DNA of 64,000 bases from Panaeolus papilionaceus (taxonomy: Eukaryota > Basidiomycota > Agaricomycetes > Agaricales): assembly GCA_015501605.1 (NCBI GenBank), contig JADNRZ010000001.1:62001-126000 (forward strand), written 5' to 3'. The notes beneath the pieces are model-generated. The model ran no database searches, was not told where the DNA came from, and saw nothing but the letters and a program-made list of their open reading frames with translations. The position numbers were made by a program, and so were the translations under genes. Within the stretch, counting starts at the first letter, position 1. Each line of letters opens with the position of its first letter. This document shows positions 10,511 through 21,517 of the stretch, one piece after another.

Positions 10511-12901
10511 TTACATCTTCAGCCTCCTAATCTCCCATCGAATCTTTCCCTCCCTATCTTTTCCCTTTCCTTTGCCTAGCCCGTCTTCGCCATCTCTCTC
10601 TCTGAGTAAGACAATAACCTTACCCGTCCCTTCCTCCCAATGATCGACCCTCCTCAACTTTTTACATTTCCATGCCAACACACCTGCGATTTCATCATTC
10701 TTGCGCATACGACTGCGTTCCATATTAGATAGATTTGCATTATGCGCCCCCGACTGTGCATTGCCGAAAAGGGCAGGTGCAGGGGGTGACGAGCCGCCAG
10801 TGACCGAGTCTGAGTTTCCAATGTTGTGCTCCGTGAGGCGCGTTGGAGCATTGTTCAGCGCACTGGCTCCTGAAGATACTTCGTAGAAGAATTTGACGCC
10901 GTGGAATGCAACGAGTTCCGGAAGAAGGGTCCCAAGCGTCTCGGCCCATTCCATATGATTAGTTGCTGGTGCGGCCGTGCTCTTTCCATTGTGAGCAGAG
11001 GAGGTAGTCGTAGATCCATTCGGGCCTCCAAGACGCTTTCCAATATCCAAATGCTGAACACTCGGAACACACGTCGCAAGTCGGCGGATCTCCTCCATAT
11101 CGTGCCATCCGCTAAGCTCGATCCTTCGGATTGTAGCTGAAGCCTGCTTGAGGTTGGTCAGGAAATCAGCTTCGAATTGTGCGGCGCGGGAGCCAGATCC
11201 TTGACTGAAGAGTTTGAATCCTTTGATCGCTTCAAGAGGACGAGGTGTATCGCAGTGGCACTGAAGAATTGCGCCGATGACGTCTCGCGGAGCACGGATT
11301 TCTCGAAGTTGTGGAAGAGAACCAGGTGGAAGACGCAGGGGTCCAGTTCCTGTTGCCGCGTTATGATGAATGACGATATCTAAATTCAGAACTTCGAGGG
11401 CGCTGTGATCCGCAAGGAAAGCAGACGGGGCAATGCTCGACATGCAGCGCAGGTTCTTGAGGCTCAGATGGGTCAAGGTAGGTATCCATCGGCTGTACAA
11501 CAGAAATTCGTCTGCGATAGGCTTGGTACGTGGATTGATACCAGGGACATTTCCATTTCCTGCTGGTGCGGGACCAGAGGTTCCAGATGATCCTCGTGGT
11601 GGAGAGTACGATATTTCCAGTTCCTGGTGAATGCTATTAGACTTGACAATATCCCAAAAAGAGTTTGTATCACCTTCAAATTGACGCATTGATGAAGCAT
11701 TCCCGAGATACGACCAAGTTCGGGTTGCTTAACGGCTCCATACGTGTGATTCGTCGATTGGATAGAAACGGAACGCAAGTGAGGAAGCTTCCATACAATT
11801 CGATGATGAATATCAAGGTGGGAGTAGTCGAGGATTCTGACTCACTGCAACGGCGGACTCTTTCCTAAAAGATCTGGTTCCCTTTTCCCTGGAACGTTGA
11901 TCCCCGTTCTGGTCATCGGCGGAGTCATTGTCACTGCTATCATCGCTTTCAGATTCTGAATCTGTAGAAGCGATTAATTTCGGTGCAAAAGCCATGTTAT
12001 CCGACACTTTTACGAGCTGCAATCCTGCACCAGCTCTTGCAGTCAACGTGGACCATAGGTTGAGGAACGAAAGCGGAGAATGGTTACAAGACCACTTGAA
12101 CTCGTTCAAAGCCGTCATACGCGTCAAAGCCGATATCATGTATCTTTCCTGCTTCGAATGCATTGTCAACTCGTCGTCGGTGGACTCTAAGTCTGTATCC
12201 GTTTCCAGAATGCCACGTGGGACCATAATTCCAGCTCTCGATGTGCTTGTGGATCCTGACACGCGTTCGTCGAGTATCTCGAGCTTTCTAACATTCCTCG
12301 CCAGTGACCGATGCTTGATGAAGTGGTTCCAAACTGGAAGGGACGAAGCTTTACACCGGATGACGCGATACTCGAAGTGTCTTGGGAAAACCACGTCGTG
12401 CAATCTCTTGCACACAAGCCCGATGTTGAACAGGTCCTTCTTCTGATCCACATAAAATAATATATCATCCAGAATTTCTGTTGGTTGCTGTACGAGGCTG
12501 ATTGAAGGTGGAGCCGGAAGATTATGTCCCAAGGTCGTCGATGTTGTTCCTGATACCAGACTTGGTCCGAGCGCCCTGGCACCTTGGTAGACGAATGGCT
12601 CAAGAATACCAACCAGGTGGACGGAAAGTGCTTGCTCAGCTGGTGTCAATTTGTACTGACACCCTCCAATCCGTCCTGGCAAAGACGCGAACAACTTCAA
12701 CAAGGTATTTAACGCATGGATTGGATCAGTTCTAGAATAACCAGAGATGTTCGTGGTGATTGTGTTTGAGCTGGTGCGTGCTGCAGGAACGTGGGACTTC
12801 TTCCTTCCATTAACCTTGGAAAGTCCCGATACCGACGAAACACCCAAAGCATTGCCGCTTTGAGCTGAATGAAGCTGGCGGGCATCCACCCGAGGGGCCA
12901 T
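10511..12901 (-). CDS. F-box protein with leucine-rich-like C-terminal half
   Basis: Predicted 760-residue protein. Exons: 11846-12901, 11674-11787 and 10511-11623. An F-box is visible at about residues 135-180 (LVQQPTEILDDILFYV, then LVCKRLHDVVFPRHFEYRVI), which would bind Skp1 in an SCF ubiquitin ligase. The rest has spaced Leu-rich segments (LTHLSLKNLRCMSSI, ALEVLNLDIVIHH, RIELSGWHDMEEI, VPSVQHLDIGKRL) like the irregular LRR substrate arms common in agaric F-box proteins. An acidic Ser/Asp run precedes the first intron and a Lys/Gly/Glu-rich tail closes the protein. The N-terminal 130 residues look disordered. The substrate is unknown. Confidence 0.82.
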
Positions 12902-13377
12902 TGGAGATGGGAACGAACAAAGAGCGTCCGCATATCTTCAGAAGAATGTCAGAAGAATTTCCTTTTGGGTATAATTCCACGCCGTGCTATTTTCCAAGTT
13001 CAAACCCTCTGTGACACTGCCCTACCTCAGAGTAACCTGACTCTTATGCAGTCATCAAGCAGTCACACATGGAATTGCAAGGTCATTAGATTCAGTCAAA
13101 CGCAGCCGCTGGTTCAACGTCGAGCGTCACGATTTATGGCAGTTTTCACAAAGACCAACGCTTTTGTAGTAGATCCACGAATAAAACCAAAAAGCGAAGG
13201 GAAACAACCAGGATAAACGAACTCAGCTCACAACACACGCTAAAGACGGGAGAGCATGATGCATATCATATAGAAATCGCATAATTACAATGCACGTATA
13301 GTCGAAGTGGTCTCCGCGTCTTTTTTGCCGCCCCCAGCTCCTCGTCGTGATAATAAGAAACCCTAGGAATAAACATC
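12902..13377. other. Spacer between F-box gene and eL14
   Basis: Promoter side of the F-box gene and 3' untranslated region of eL14. No supported coding or RNA gene. Confidence 0.5.
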
Positions 13378-14144
13378 TCATGCCTTAGCGAGAGCCTTCC
13401 TAACGACATCCCGTCTCTGCTTCTGAAGGAGGAGAACGTTGAAGCGGGCGAAGTCGTTCAGTGACCGCCTCTTCTCAACGGCGACGCGCTTCTGGGCCCA
13501 GGTAGACTGGTTCCACTTCTCAACGACACCCTCCTTCTCAAGGTACTTCTTGACAGTGCTTGACCCAGCAGCGCGGGGAAGGGCAGCGAGTTTGAAGGGA
13601 GTGAGGGTGACGTGCTTGAAGGGGAATGACTGGCGGGGGACATCGGTGGTGGGGCCGTCGATGATAGCCTGAAAATTAGGGGAAAGCGTAAGGCACAAAC
13701 TCCAATTTGTGGACACTAACTGCGACGTACCCTGTTTTGGTCAATGATCTCGACAATGACAGCGATTTTTCCAGCAGCGGGACCAGATTTGATGAGGATA
13801 ACTGATAGTTTATGTGAGGACCTCTCAGACTAAACGATCTGTTCTGCAATAAATCCTACCTCGTCCGACCTCGACGAAACGCTTGAAGTTTGATTCCTAG
13901 AAATTAATGAAAATAACAATCAGTATCCCCTCTATCACTGCTAGCAACGTCCTCAGAATGTGTTTCCAGCGCCAGTATCCCAAAATCTCATCTGCGGCAC
14001 CCTCCCCAGAAGTCATCCAAATGCCCACCCACCCATCCATCCTTCCATCCATCGTTTTTTCCCGTTTTTTCGTCATTTTCTGGCTAGAAACAACATCCTG
14101 GGGTCGTAAATGCAAAGTTTCAGGGAATTGGTGCTCACTGTCAT
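13378..14144 (-). CDS. RPL14: 60S ribosomal protein eL14
   Basis: Cytosolic large-subunit ribosomal protein of 134 residues. Exons: 14139-14144, 13860-13896, 13731-13801 and 13378-13668. Exon 1 is only ATG ACA. The joined protein starts MTESNFKRFVEVGRV and continues ILIKSGPAAGKIAVIVEIID, AIIDGPTTDVPRQ, LTPFKLAALPRAAGSSTVKK, a basic helix (KRVAVEKRRSLNDFARFNVL) and the conserved end RRDVVRKALAKA. Length and order match fungal eL14 (KOW-like fold, then a basic tail). The 242-base first intron just after the start codon is typical of ribosomal protein genes and may carry expression signals. No other gene is needed to explain this region. Confidence 0.95.
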
Positions 14145-14837
14145 TGGGATTTTCTTGAGGGGGGCGGAACGGTCTTGATGTCGTCTCTATTCGTTGATGT
14201 GGCTGCAGCTTGCGGTGATTGTTTTCTGATGTTTGACTCAGACGCCCTTGATCCAAATAAGGAAGTGTACGATCACTCATCATTGCTTCACACCTTCAGC
14301 CTTCAGGAGTCTCGGGGCGACGGGGCCGATTCTAGAACTTGAACATAAAATCAGCTGGAGAGAAGTATTACAAATAACAGCGTTTATGTGTAAATGGTTA
14401 TATATTGGAGCAGGTTTACACCAATAAAAATGTCCTGGATTATGCTAGCTACGGTGGTATCGCTTGTTTGGACCTCAAGAGCGACCTAATAATAAGAACA
14501 TAGTAAACGAAAAGTATCAAAGCAGTTTCAAAGGAGTAGCGTGGTAGATGCGAGCATCTGAAGAGTACGTCCGAACATGCGGCATGCGGCTATTGTTTAA
14601 ATGAATGACATGTAGAAAGGGAAACGAAGGTTACAATAAACAACAATAAATGAGTGGATGGAGGTGCACGTAATAGGAGCAAATGTTGGGTGCGAGCATG
14701 CATTGTTATGACAGGGGGAAGTAGCGATACTGAAGGAGAATAACGAGAAGGATGAGGATGAGACGAACCATGGTGGGCGTAGCACGTCGATGTTGAAAAT
14801 ACAGTGGAACCCCTCGTGTTTTCCACAAGTTTTTCGA
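14145..14837. other. Promoter of eL14 and 3' region of the membrane-protein gene
   Basis: It lies between the start of eL14 and the stop of the next minus-strand gene. No supported gene was seen. Confidence 0.45.
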
Positions 14838-16543
14838 TTAAACCGCTGTAGAATACCTTCTGGTAATGGGAAGATAAGATGGTGGCATATCGAGCAAATT
14901 GAGTCTAGGGGGATCAGCAGGATTGATTTCTTGCATCTGATCCGTTTGTGAATGAGGGCAACCTGGTGAATGCGTTGCACTGTCTCCCTCGGGTTTAGCA
15001 TAGAAATCGTCATCATTCTTTGATAACGGTTCTGGCTTGTCGTGCAGCTGTAGCGTAGCCTGTGTGTGCGCGCTACGGCCAGCGGGGGTGTTCGGTCCAT
15101 GAGCATGACAGAAACACGTATCGTGTCTTTTGTCTTGAATGGATGACGAAGGGGATATAGATTCTGTATGGCCTCCAGTAGCTCTGCTATGGCTCGAAGG
15201 TGCCGAAGAAGGGGTGATTGGTGATGTAGAAGCCATAACTTCCATCTGCTCCCGCATGGCTGCCTTTTCGGCGCTTGCAATAACCGGAACCCCGGTATTA
15301 CCAGATTCCCTTTCTGCCATCTCCGCATCCACAAAAGGCCTGGGTGTGAGTGCAGAACGGTTGCCTCTCGTGCCTCCAGACCGCGCTAAGTGGAATAAAA
15401 GAACGTAACATCGATCATCAGTGGCTGAATTTTTGCATTGATACTAAACTAAACTGAGACTCACATCCTTCCTGCATCTCATCCGCAGTATCAGCTAGCC
15501 TGGCGTGCGCCACCTTTCTCCGGCGTTTTCTGATGAGACAAGCCAGGACAATGAGTCCAATTACGAGAAGTCCACCCAGTACGCCTCCCAGGATAGCTGC
15601 CAGCGGAGGGGACACTCCTTGAGCACCACCTCCTCCAGCATTTATACTAACACCCCCAGTAATGTTGGGATCAGGGCTCCCATCCGATAATGTAAACCGC
15701 TGCAGTTGTGTTTGCGTTTGCGTCACCGTTTGCTGCGGGTCAGGTGTCACCGTCCCTGAGAGACCTGAAGAAAAAACAACAAAGAGAGTAAAGTTAGATT
15801 TGCGTCCACTGAATAGAGGGATGTACCGCACTCGTTTGAGAGCTCGATACATTAGAGGAGACGCTTGTACCAAGGGATGTCCCTGTTTGCGAAGGATCTC
15901 TCGATGTCGGGGATTGAGATACCCCATTGCTACTCCCTGGTGTGCTCGTCGGATCGCCTGAAGCCGATTGATTAGCACTTGTTTGTTGGCCTGACTGAGG
16001 GTTCGTGGTAGGATCGGGTGTCGTGTCAGGCCGAGGAGGTGTCGGAGAAGGTGGTTGCGGGGGAGGTGCAGCTTGTGGAGGGAAGAGAACAGGGTTGAAG
16101 GAGTTGGCATCCAGCTTTAACCTATCGAACGAGAAATTTAAGTCGTCCCCACCACCTTGATTCGTCAATGTCAGAGTATGAGTGATATCTAGCAGAGGAG
16201 GTGATGTCCAGAAGGTCTCGTCGTACACATCCGCTGATCCCGACGTTTTTGTGACCCTGACCGTCGGCATATCGTCCAGTTTAATATCGACGAACGCCTG
16301 TTGCCCATTCCCCGAAGGTACTGTACCAATTACGGTAACAGTATTAGCTGTAAAAAATTGTCAGAGGGAAGCTCAGGAGAATTGCTTTCGCGTACCTCTG
16401 AAGCGTATCACCGCAGAAGCACCCCTCTGAAAGGTCGTATGGACAGCGCCGTCCCATTGTCTTGTCGATCCTTGCACGAGCTGCCAATTGCCTGAATAAG
16501 CGACATTGGAATTGTTGTCATCTACAACAATGTTTCCCCCCAT
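14838..16543 (-). CDS. Single-pass membrane protein with N-terminal beta domain and PPxY tail (paralogue A)
   Basis: Predicted 503-residue type of agaric surface protein. Exons: 16396-16543, 15832-16347, 15465-15764 and 14838-15385. Residues 1-145 form a beta-rich module (SGNWQLVQGSTRQWDGAVHT, VDIKLDD, LTLTNQGGGDDLNFSFDRLK) resembling the sugar-binding-like jelly-roll domains of this family. A Pro/Ser/Thr-rich stalk follows, then one helix (LAAILGGVLGGLLVIGLIVL) with a basic stop-transfer (RKRRRK), and a disordered cytoplasmic tail ending near PPSY, a PPxY ligand for WW domains. No signal peptide precedes the beta domain, as is usual for relatives. The exon 2 donor (gtgcgg) was chosen over a nearby gtacat because only it keeps phase. 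A paralogue lies divergently at 18310-19616. Confidence 0.8.
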
Positions 16544-18309
16544 CCTGAACCGTCTCCCTCAGAATGTCGAATAGTATGGTCGTCTACCCCGTTGTCGTGG
16601 AAGGTGGAAAAGAGCGAAGGAGAAGTACTGTGAGTGTGAACTCCAGCAGCGGAACCCACCAACAAAGCATAACGATATTGATTGACAGGGATAAACCCCT
16701 TTCTGATGGCTTGTAGCGACCCAGTTTGATGCCACACTCAAGCTCGCCATAGGGTTATCAGGGATAACCAACAATTCGAGCTGAAGCTGAAACACACCTT
16801 GAAGGCCGGTCTCCCCATTCTGCACCAATTTGTCCCAAAAATAGACACTTATCATTCAGATGCGTGGAAAAACAGGCCAAATGGACATTTGTGCATTCTC
16901 CACTGGGATCACCACCCAATTCATTCCATATCCTACCAACACATCAGGCTGGTCAAACATCAAGCTGACCAACAAATATGCGAGAGAATCGATGCCGCCT
17001 GCTCACTTTTTTCCCTTGACGAATGAGTGGCCCTGATGCTAGAGCGAAAACGATTGAACAACGCGTATTTGTAAGCAAAGGCGCCCATGGTGTGCTCGGC
17101 GAGGCATGTGACCTGGGCGCTGTGACCCATCAAGAGACACGCTTCTAGCGGCTACTACACGCGGCGCGGCGCGTCTCATCTCCCGGTGTTATATATAATG
17201 ACATATATGTAGATGTATTCCTCCCTTTGTACAGTACCTGGGCCAAAACCTCATTAGGGGAGTCACCATGCCTTGCCCTTGCATGAGTGCAGTCCGACTC
17301 GGAGCTCAATTGAAATTTCCAGCCACATCTCAGGCTGATGATGAAAAATCATTCCGCAGCCACCTAGCAGGCACTCTCTGCATATCATCTATCCTCTTTT
17401 CTGTTACAAGCAAATCAGTTAATGATAATTTTTTGAAAAGAGGGCAAGTTCTATTACCATGGCTAACCACTGGCAGTGCGGGATATACATTACCCTTGAC
17501 TTTGAGGTCGACTTGTGAGCCTGCACTGGAAGCAATTAGGATTGTGGAAGTTCTGCGACGCTTGGTGAGTATTATTTTCAATCCACCCAGACTCCCCTGA
17601 TCAAGCCCCCCCAAAGAACACCCTCGAATGACAGGCAAAGTACTACAGAGCCTGTGGAAGGAGCATGACGGGTTACGTCCAATAGGGCTGGTGAGTCACG
17701 AGCAACACGGGGAGTTTTATCCAGTAATGAATCCAATTGAATAAAGCCTGGAGGATGTTGAGCGTGTCATCATAATCAACATCTGTCTTTTCAAGGTGCG
17801 TGAACAGGGAGGATCATGATCAGCGCTAAAGATATTTCTCCTTAGCAACGTGGGCGCTGTGCCGGCGAAGAATAAATCATCATGCAGATTTATTTGAAAT
17901 TAATTTTATCCCATGAATCGTAATTACGTCGATCAACACAAGAAAGATCATCAAAATCGAAGCACTGAACTCGGAACAATGAACTTGAATGAAGAGTACT
18001 GATGACTTTACAAGTTACACTCGAAACATTTTCTGTTCCGATCCTTATATTGGACTGAATATATAACCAACGCTCTGGTCTCCCATTCAAATTCATTCTC
18101 ATAAAGTGAACCAAACGTCTGCTGCTTCTGTTAGAAACGAGCAGGATCAAGTTCGATTCGATCCCGAAAGGTATATTTTTGTCTTGTCGATCTATCGCCG
18201 CCCCAACTGTGGAATGCAAGTAAGATATAATGAAATCCAAGTCGGATTGTGCATCCCTTCAATGTCAAGCGACCGCTCATACATTTTTGCCACTTCATGA
18301 TCTCATAAA
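16544..18309. other. Spacer between divergent paralogues, containing a decayed repeat
   Basis: About 1.8 kb between the two start codons. It contains a diverged copy of a sequence also found near 20590-20830 (listed separately), and an AT-rich TATATATAATGACATATATG tract near 17192. No intact gene was seen. Confidence 0.45.
17390..17870. repeat. Diverged dispersed repeat, copy 1
   Basis: This shares a run of similar sequence with 20590-20830: cctcttttctgttacaagca here against cgtcttgttctgttataaac there. Further shared words include tttttgaaa...agggc, accatg-ccaac and catgatcagcgctaaa. In the minus frame both copies read a related peptide (PLFKKLSLTDLLVTEK here, PFFQKPSSSDLFITEQ there), so the repeat probably derives from a coding element. 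The element type was not identified. Confidence 0.45.
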
Positions 18310-19616
18310 ATGGGCGTCCTTATTGTAGATGACAGTGACCCAAATGTCATTTACTCAGGTGAATGGCAATCCCTACTTGGGTCCACGCGACAATGGGATG
18401 GAACAGTTCATACGACATTTCAGACTGGAGCGTCAGCTTCAGTGTCTTTCCAAGGTGCGTGGTCTTTATGTCATATTCTAGAGTTTCAAGCCTTGAGTCT
18501 CAAGTATATGCCACAGCTACAACAGTTACTGTGATAGCAACGATACCACCTGGAAGTGGACAACAAGCTCTCGTCGACATCCAGTTAGATAGTATGGAAC
18601 CAGTGAGAGTAACGATGACCTCATCTGCTGCTGCTGTTTACGCAGACGCTATCTGGATATCGCCTGGTATATTGTCGGAAGAGGTCCACACAATCACGTT
18701 GACGAATCGAGGTGGTGGCAACGACCTTGACTTCTCGTTCGATAGACTCAAGTTGGAGAGCAACTCGTTTGAGCCCAAGGTATTGGCTCCGCAAGCAGGA
18801 CCAATCATCCCTACACCCAGTATATCAACCTTTGCTCAGCTACCTCCCACCCCTCAATCCAACTCAGAGTCGTCGTCCGTTCCTTCAAGTTCAACGGGAG
18901 CAGGTGGTGGTGGCCGCTCAAAGTCAAACACGTTCACAGCATATGCTGCAACGGGTATCCCATCCATGTTCCCTCCAACAACTGCGACGTTGGTGTTACT
19001 ACCTACCGGAGACACAAGTTCGACCAACACCTTCGTTTTACCAGGAACCAGCCCAGTGCCAGATGATGTCAGTAGCAACTCACATGAGCACAAGTCCCGT
19101 GGTCCCGCACAACTGGGAGCAATTGTTGGTGGAACTCTTGGTACCATCTTCGTACTATGTGTCATCACACTGTTTATCTTCAAGAAACGTCGACGGAACT
19201 CGCTGGACGTTCGGACCCCTCATGCTTTTGTCGAAAATCCAGGACTATGTCAGTGCCGATCGTGGGGAAGCAGTGCTACGACAAATCTTGCTTCGAGCTC
19301 AAATCGGTGCCAAAGTGTCAATAAGGGGAGCACTTCCTCTTTAACGACAACGAAAGCAAGAGCGTCTGAGATGATCCAACATAAAAACGGCCATCACTGC
19401 GTCTCCTACCTCCCTCATTTGTCCTCGAATCACAAACGGACGCCACAGCGAGTTTTTCCACTGTGCAGTGACGAACCCTTTTCGCAGCGTTACGTTGTCA
19501 GCAGGAGCGCTGATCGAGTTAACGTGGCAGACGTAATGGAATGCGTTATAATCGAAGCGAGCGACTTGCCGCCTGCCTACGCGTCTGTACCACGATGCCA
19601 GTGCACGGCGGAATAG
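18310..19616 (+). CDS. Single-pass membrane protein with N-terminal beta domain and PPxY tail (paralogue B)
   Basis: Predicted 414 residues. Exons: 18310-18454 and 18517-19616. The first exon (YSGEWQSLLGSTRQWDGTVH) and the start of exon 2 (TVTVIATIPPGSGQQALVDI; LTNRGGGNDLDFSFDRLKLE) match paralogue A closely, including the position and phase of intron 1. After a Ser/Thr/Pro-rich stalk comes the membrane helix GAIVGGTLGTIFVLCVITLF, then KKRRR and a cytoplasmic tail ending with LPPAYASV, again a PPxY motif. It lacks two introns present in paralogue A and has a shorter tail. Head-to-head orientation suggests an old inverted duplication. Role unknown; a surface sensor or adaptor for a Nedd4/Rsp5-type ligase is an inference from the PPxY motif. 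Confidence 0.8.
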
Positions 19617-20589
19617 TCTAAAGTTTTACTATTCTGGTTGTTTGGGTCGCCAGCCTGCAAAGCAAAGCATTTTCGAACCCTCGTCTTGCTCTCAGGTTGG
19701 CCATATTTGTAATACTTACTTGCTGTACATATCACTAATCAGGAGGATGAATGGCATGTTGTGCATGAACCTACTCTAACAGACCGCCAAGAAGCTGCAG
19801 ATGCTTTATTTAATATATATCTCAATGATTTTATCTCGGAACTGGAGTCACATGAATTTTCTGATGATGGAGAGAGGGATCATGGTGATGATGGAGAGTC
19901 ATATGATGGGGGTTTGTTGGCTTTCGTGGAGCAGTATTGAAATTATCCTGGAGCACTACATCCCTAATGCTTTTTTTCGTGCCATATAGCTGAATATAAT
20001 GAGAGAGGAAGGGGGAAATGTGTTACAGGAGGAGGTAAAGCAGCGACGCAACGAAAGGCCATAATTAGATGCCGCATGCTCGGTACACCCTAAACGAAAT
20101 TCTGAAATGAAATCGAAATAGTCTCCCGTAGTCAGTTACCAGTCACCTCATCCTTGTGACTCCATTATTTCTCGTTTCAATTGCAAAGGAAACTGAGGGA
20201 AGTACCTCATGTTAACCATGGAAGAATACCCCCTAATGCAGCGCTTTGAATACATGAAACGAACACTAGTACTGTGAAGCTAAATAAGCTGAACGATTGG
20301 ACATGATTGCGCCTGCAGGGCTCTTGTGGGTTTATTTGAAATAAAAATAAAAATGGTTGGATACAGTTGGAAAAAATTGTTACTGACATACCGTACTCGG
20401 TGGGTATTGAAGTAATATTTGTAGAGGAAGATATAGTGCATTTTGAATTCACTATTGCCTCGTCCAGAACAAAATCTGGGATTGCGGTCAGTTTTGATGG
20501 GGGCCCTCATCACGCCTAATTTGGGCGTCGGCTGATGTCGCCTAACACAATATTCTGAAATTATGTAAGTCATCCACTCTCTGCACTTC

Positions 20590-20830
20590 ATTTATCGTCT
20601 TGTTCTGTTATAAACAAATCAGACGATGATGGTTTTTGAAAGAAAGGGCCAGCTTCATACCTACCATGACCAACCAGTTTAGGATATATCAACGTGCCAT
20701 AAGTATTGTCATCTTTTCTTTTTATAAGTCCGTGTGAATGGGGACGATCACGATCAGCGCTAAACACATCACCATTACAATGCGCGAGCACAAGGTACGG
20801 TTAGATTCGCCTTCCCCAATGTACATTGAC
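20590..20830. repeat. Diverged dispersed repeat, copy 2
   Basis: Partner of the repeat at 17390-17870, in the same orientation and about 3.2 kb away. The shared segments include the words ending in cgatcagcgctaaa. Many substitutions suggest an old duplication. Confidence 0.45.
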
Positions 20831-20899
20831 CAATCTCCGTTTAGTTTAAGGCGGGCGACAGAGTACAGGTCGCTAAGAATTATACCTCCCTCTCGCAGG

Positions 20900-21126
20900 T
20901 GATTCTTAGAGTTGGAGATAAACTCAAAATTGTTGGCTACATGGGAACTTCCCAAGCGTTAGAGGTACGTCACCCCAATGATACCTCCGGACCTCTGGCT
21001 TTACTGACGATGCCCGCTTTTATATAGGGTCACGTCTACACCGTCAAGAAAATCGATAGCCTTACCAATCTAGAAGAAGATAATGACATACTAGGTGTGC
21101 CTGAGCACATCATGGGGGCTATTTAG
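20900..21126 (+). pseudogene. Fragment resembling a KOW-type (SPT5-like) domain
   Basis: An exon-like stretch reads VILRVGDKLKIVGYMGTSQA, then a gtacgt...atag intron of about 63 bases. The following exon reads GHVYTVKKIDSLTNLEE and ends GAI-stop. The pattern VGDKLKIV...GHVYTVKKID is what a KOW motif looks like, and agaric genomes carry many SPT5-like KOW proteins. Only this C-terminal piece could be read; upstream frames are broken. It is probably a remnant. Confidence 0.3.
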
Positions 21127-21517
21127 GCAGCGACTCTGGCACCCCTGCCCATAGGTCCAGGGAGCCTCAATCAGAACCGGAAATATTTCAAATGCATATA
21201 ATATTTTGGCAATCCGAGTTCTTCTTGTCATTACATTGCATTTCCTATTTCAATTAAATAATAAATGTGTAATTGTGTTCACGTCTATTCTACTGAGGGG
21301 CGAGGCTGATGTTGAATCGATTAATACCTTGTCGAGCTTGTCAGACTCGTCAAATAGTCGCACTCCTGTGAGTACAATAACAAATAAGGGTTAAATATGA
21401 AGGCACGATGTCTTACACTTAGCTGGACTGGTAAGTACCTGATAAATACCAGAAATTCCGAACCTGATGCAAACTTCGTTACTCCGACGTTGAGGACTGT
21501 TGTGCCTCCGGCCATAA

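Larger units (their letters stand above)
19617..21396. other. Decayed sequence between genes
   Basis: No intact gene. It contains exon-like fragments. 19742-19940 (plus) reads DEWHVVHEPTLTDRQEAADA and an acidic end (VEQY-stop) after an acceptor taatcag. 20590-20830 is a repeat copy, and a KOW-like fragment at 20900-21126 is listed separately. Confidence 0.4.

Noticed and set aside
13897..14138. Possible intronic snoRNA in eL14
   Set aside because: Weak GATGA and CTGA words occur, but no proper box C/D pair with a terminal stem, and no H/ACA pattern.
14597..15334. 245-codon open frame on the minus strand
   Set aside because: It overlaps the last exon of paralogue A in another register. The paralogue frame continues in phase from an upstream exon and is conserved with its twin.
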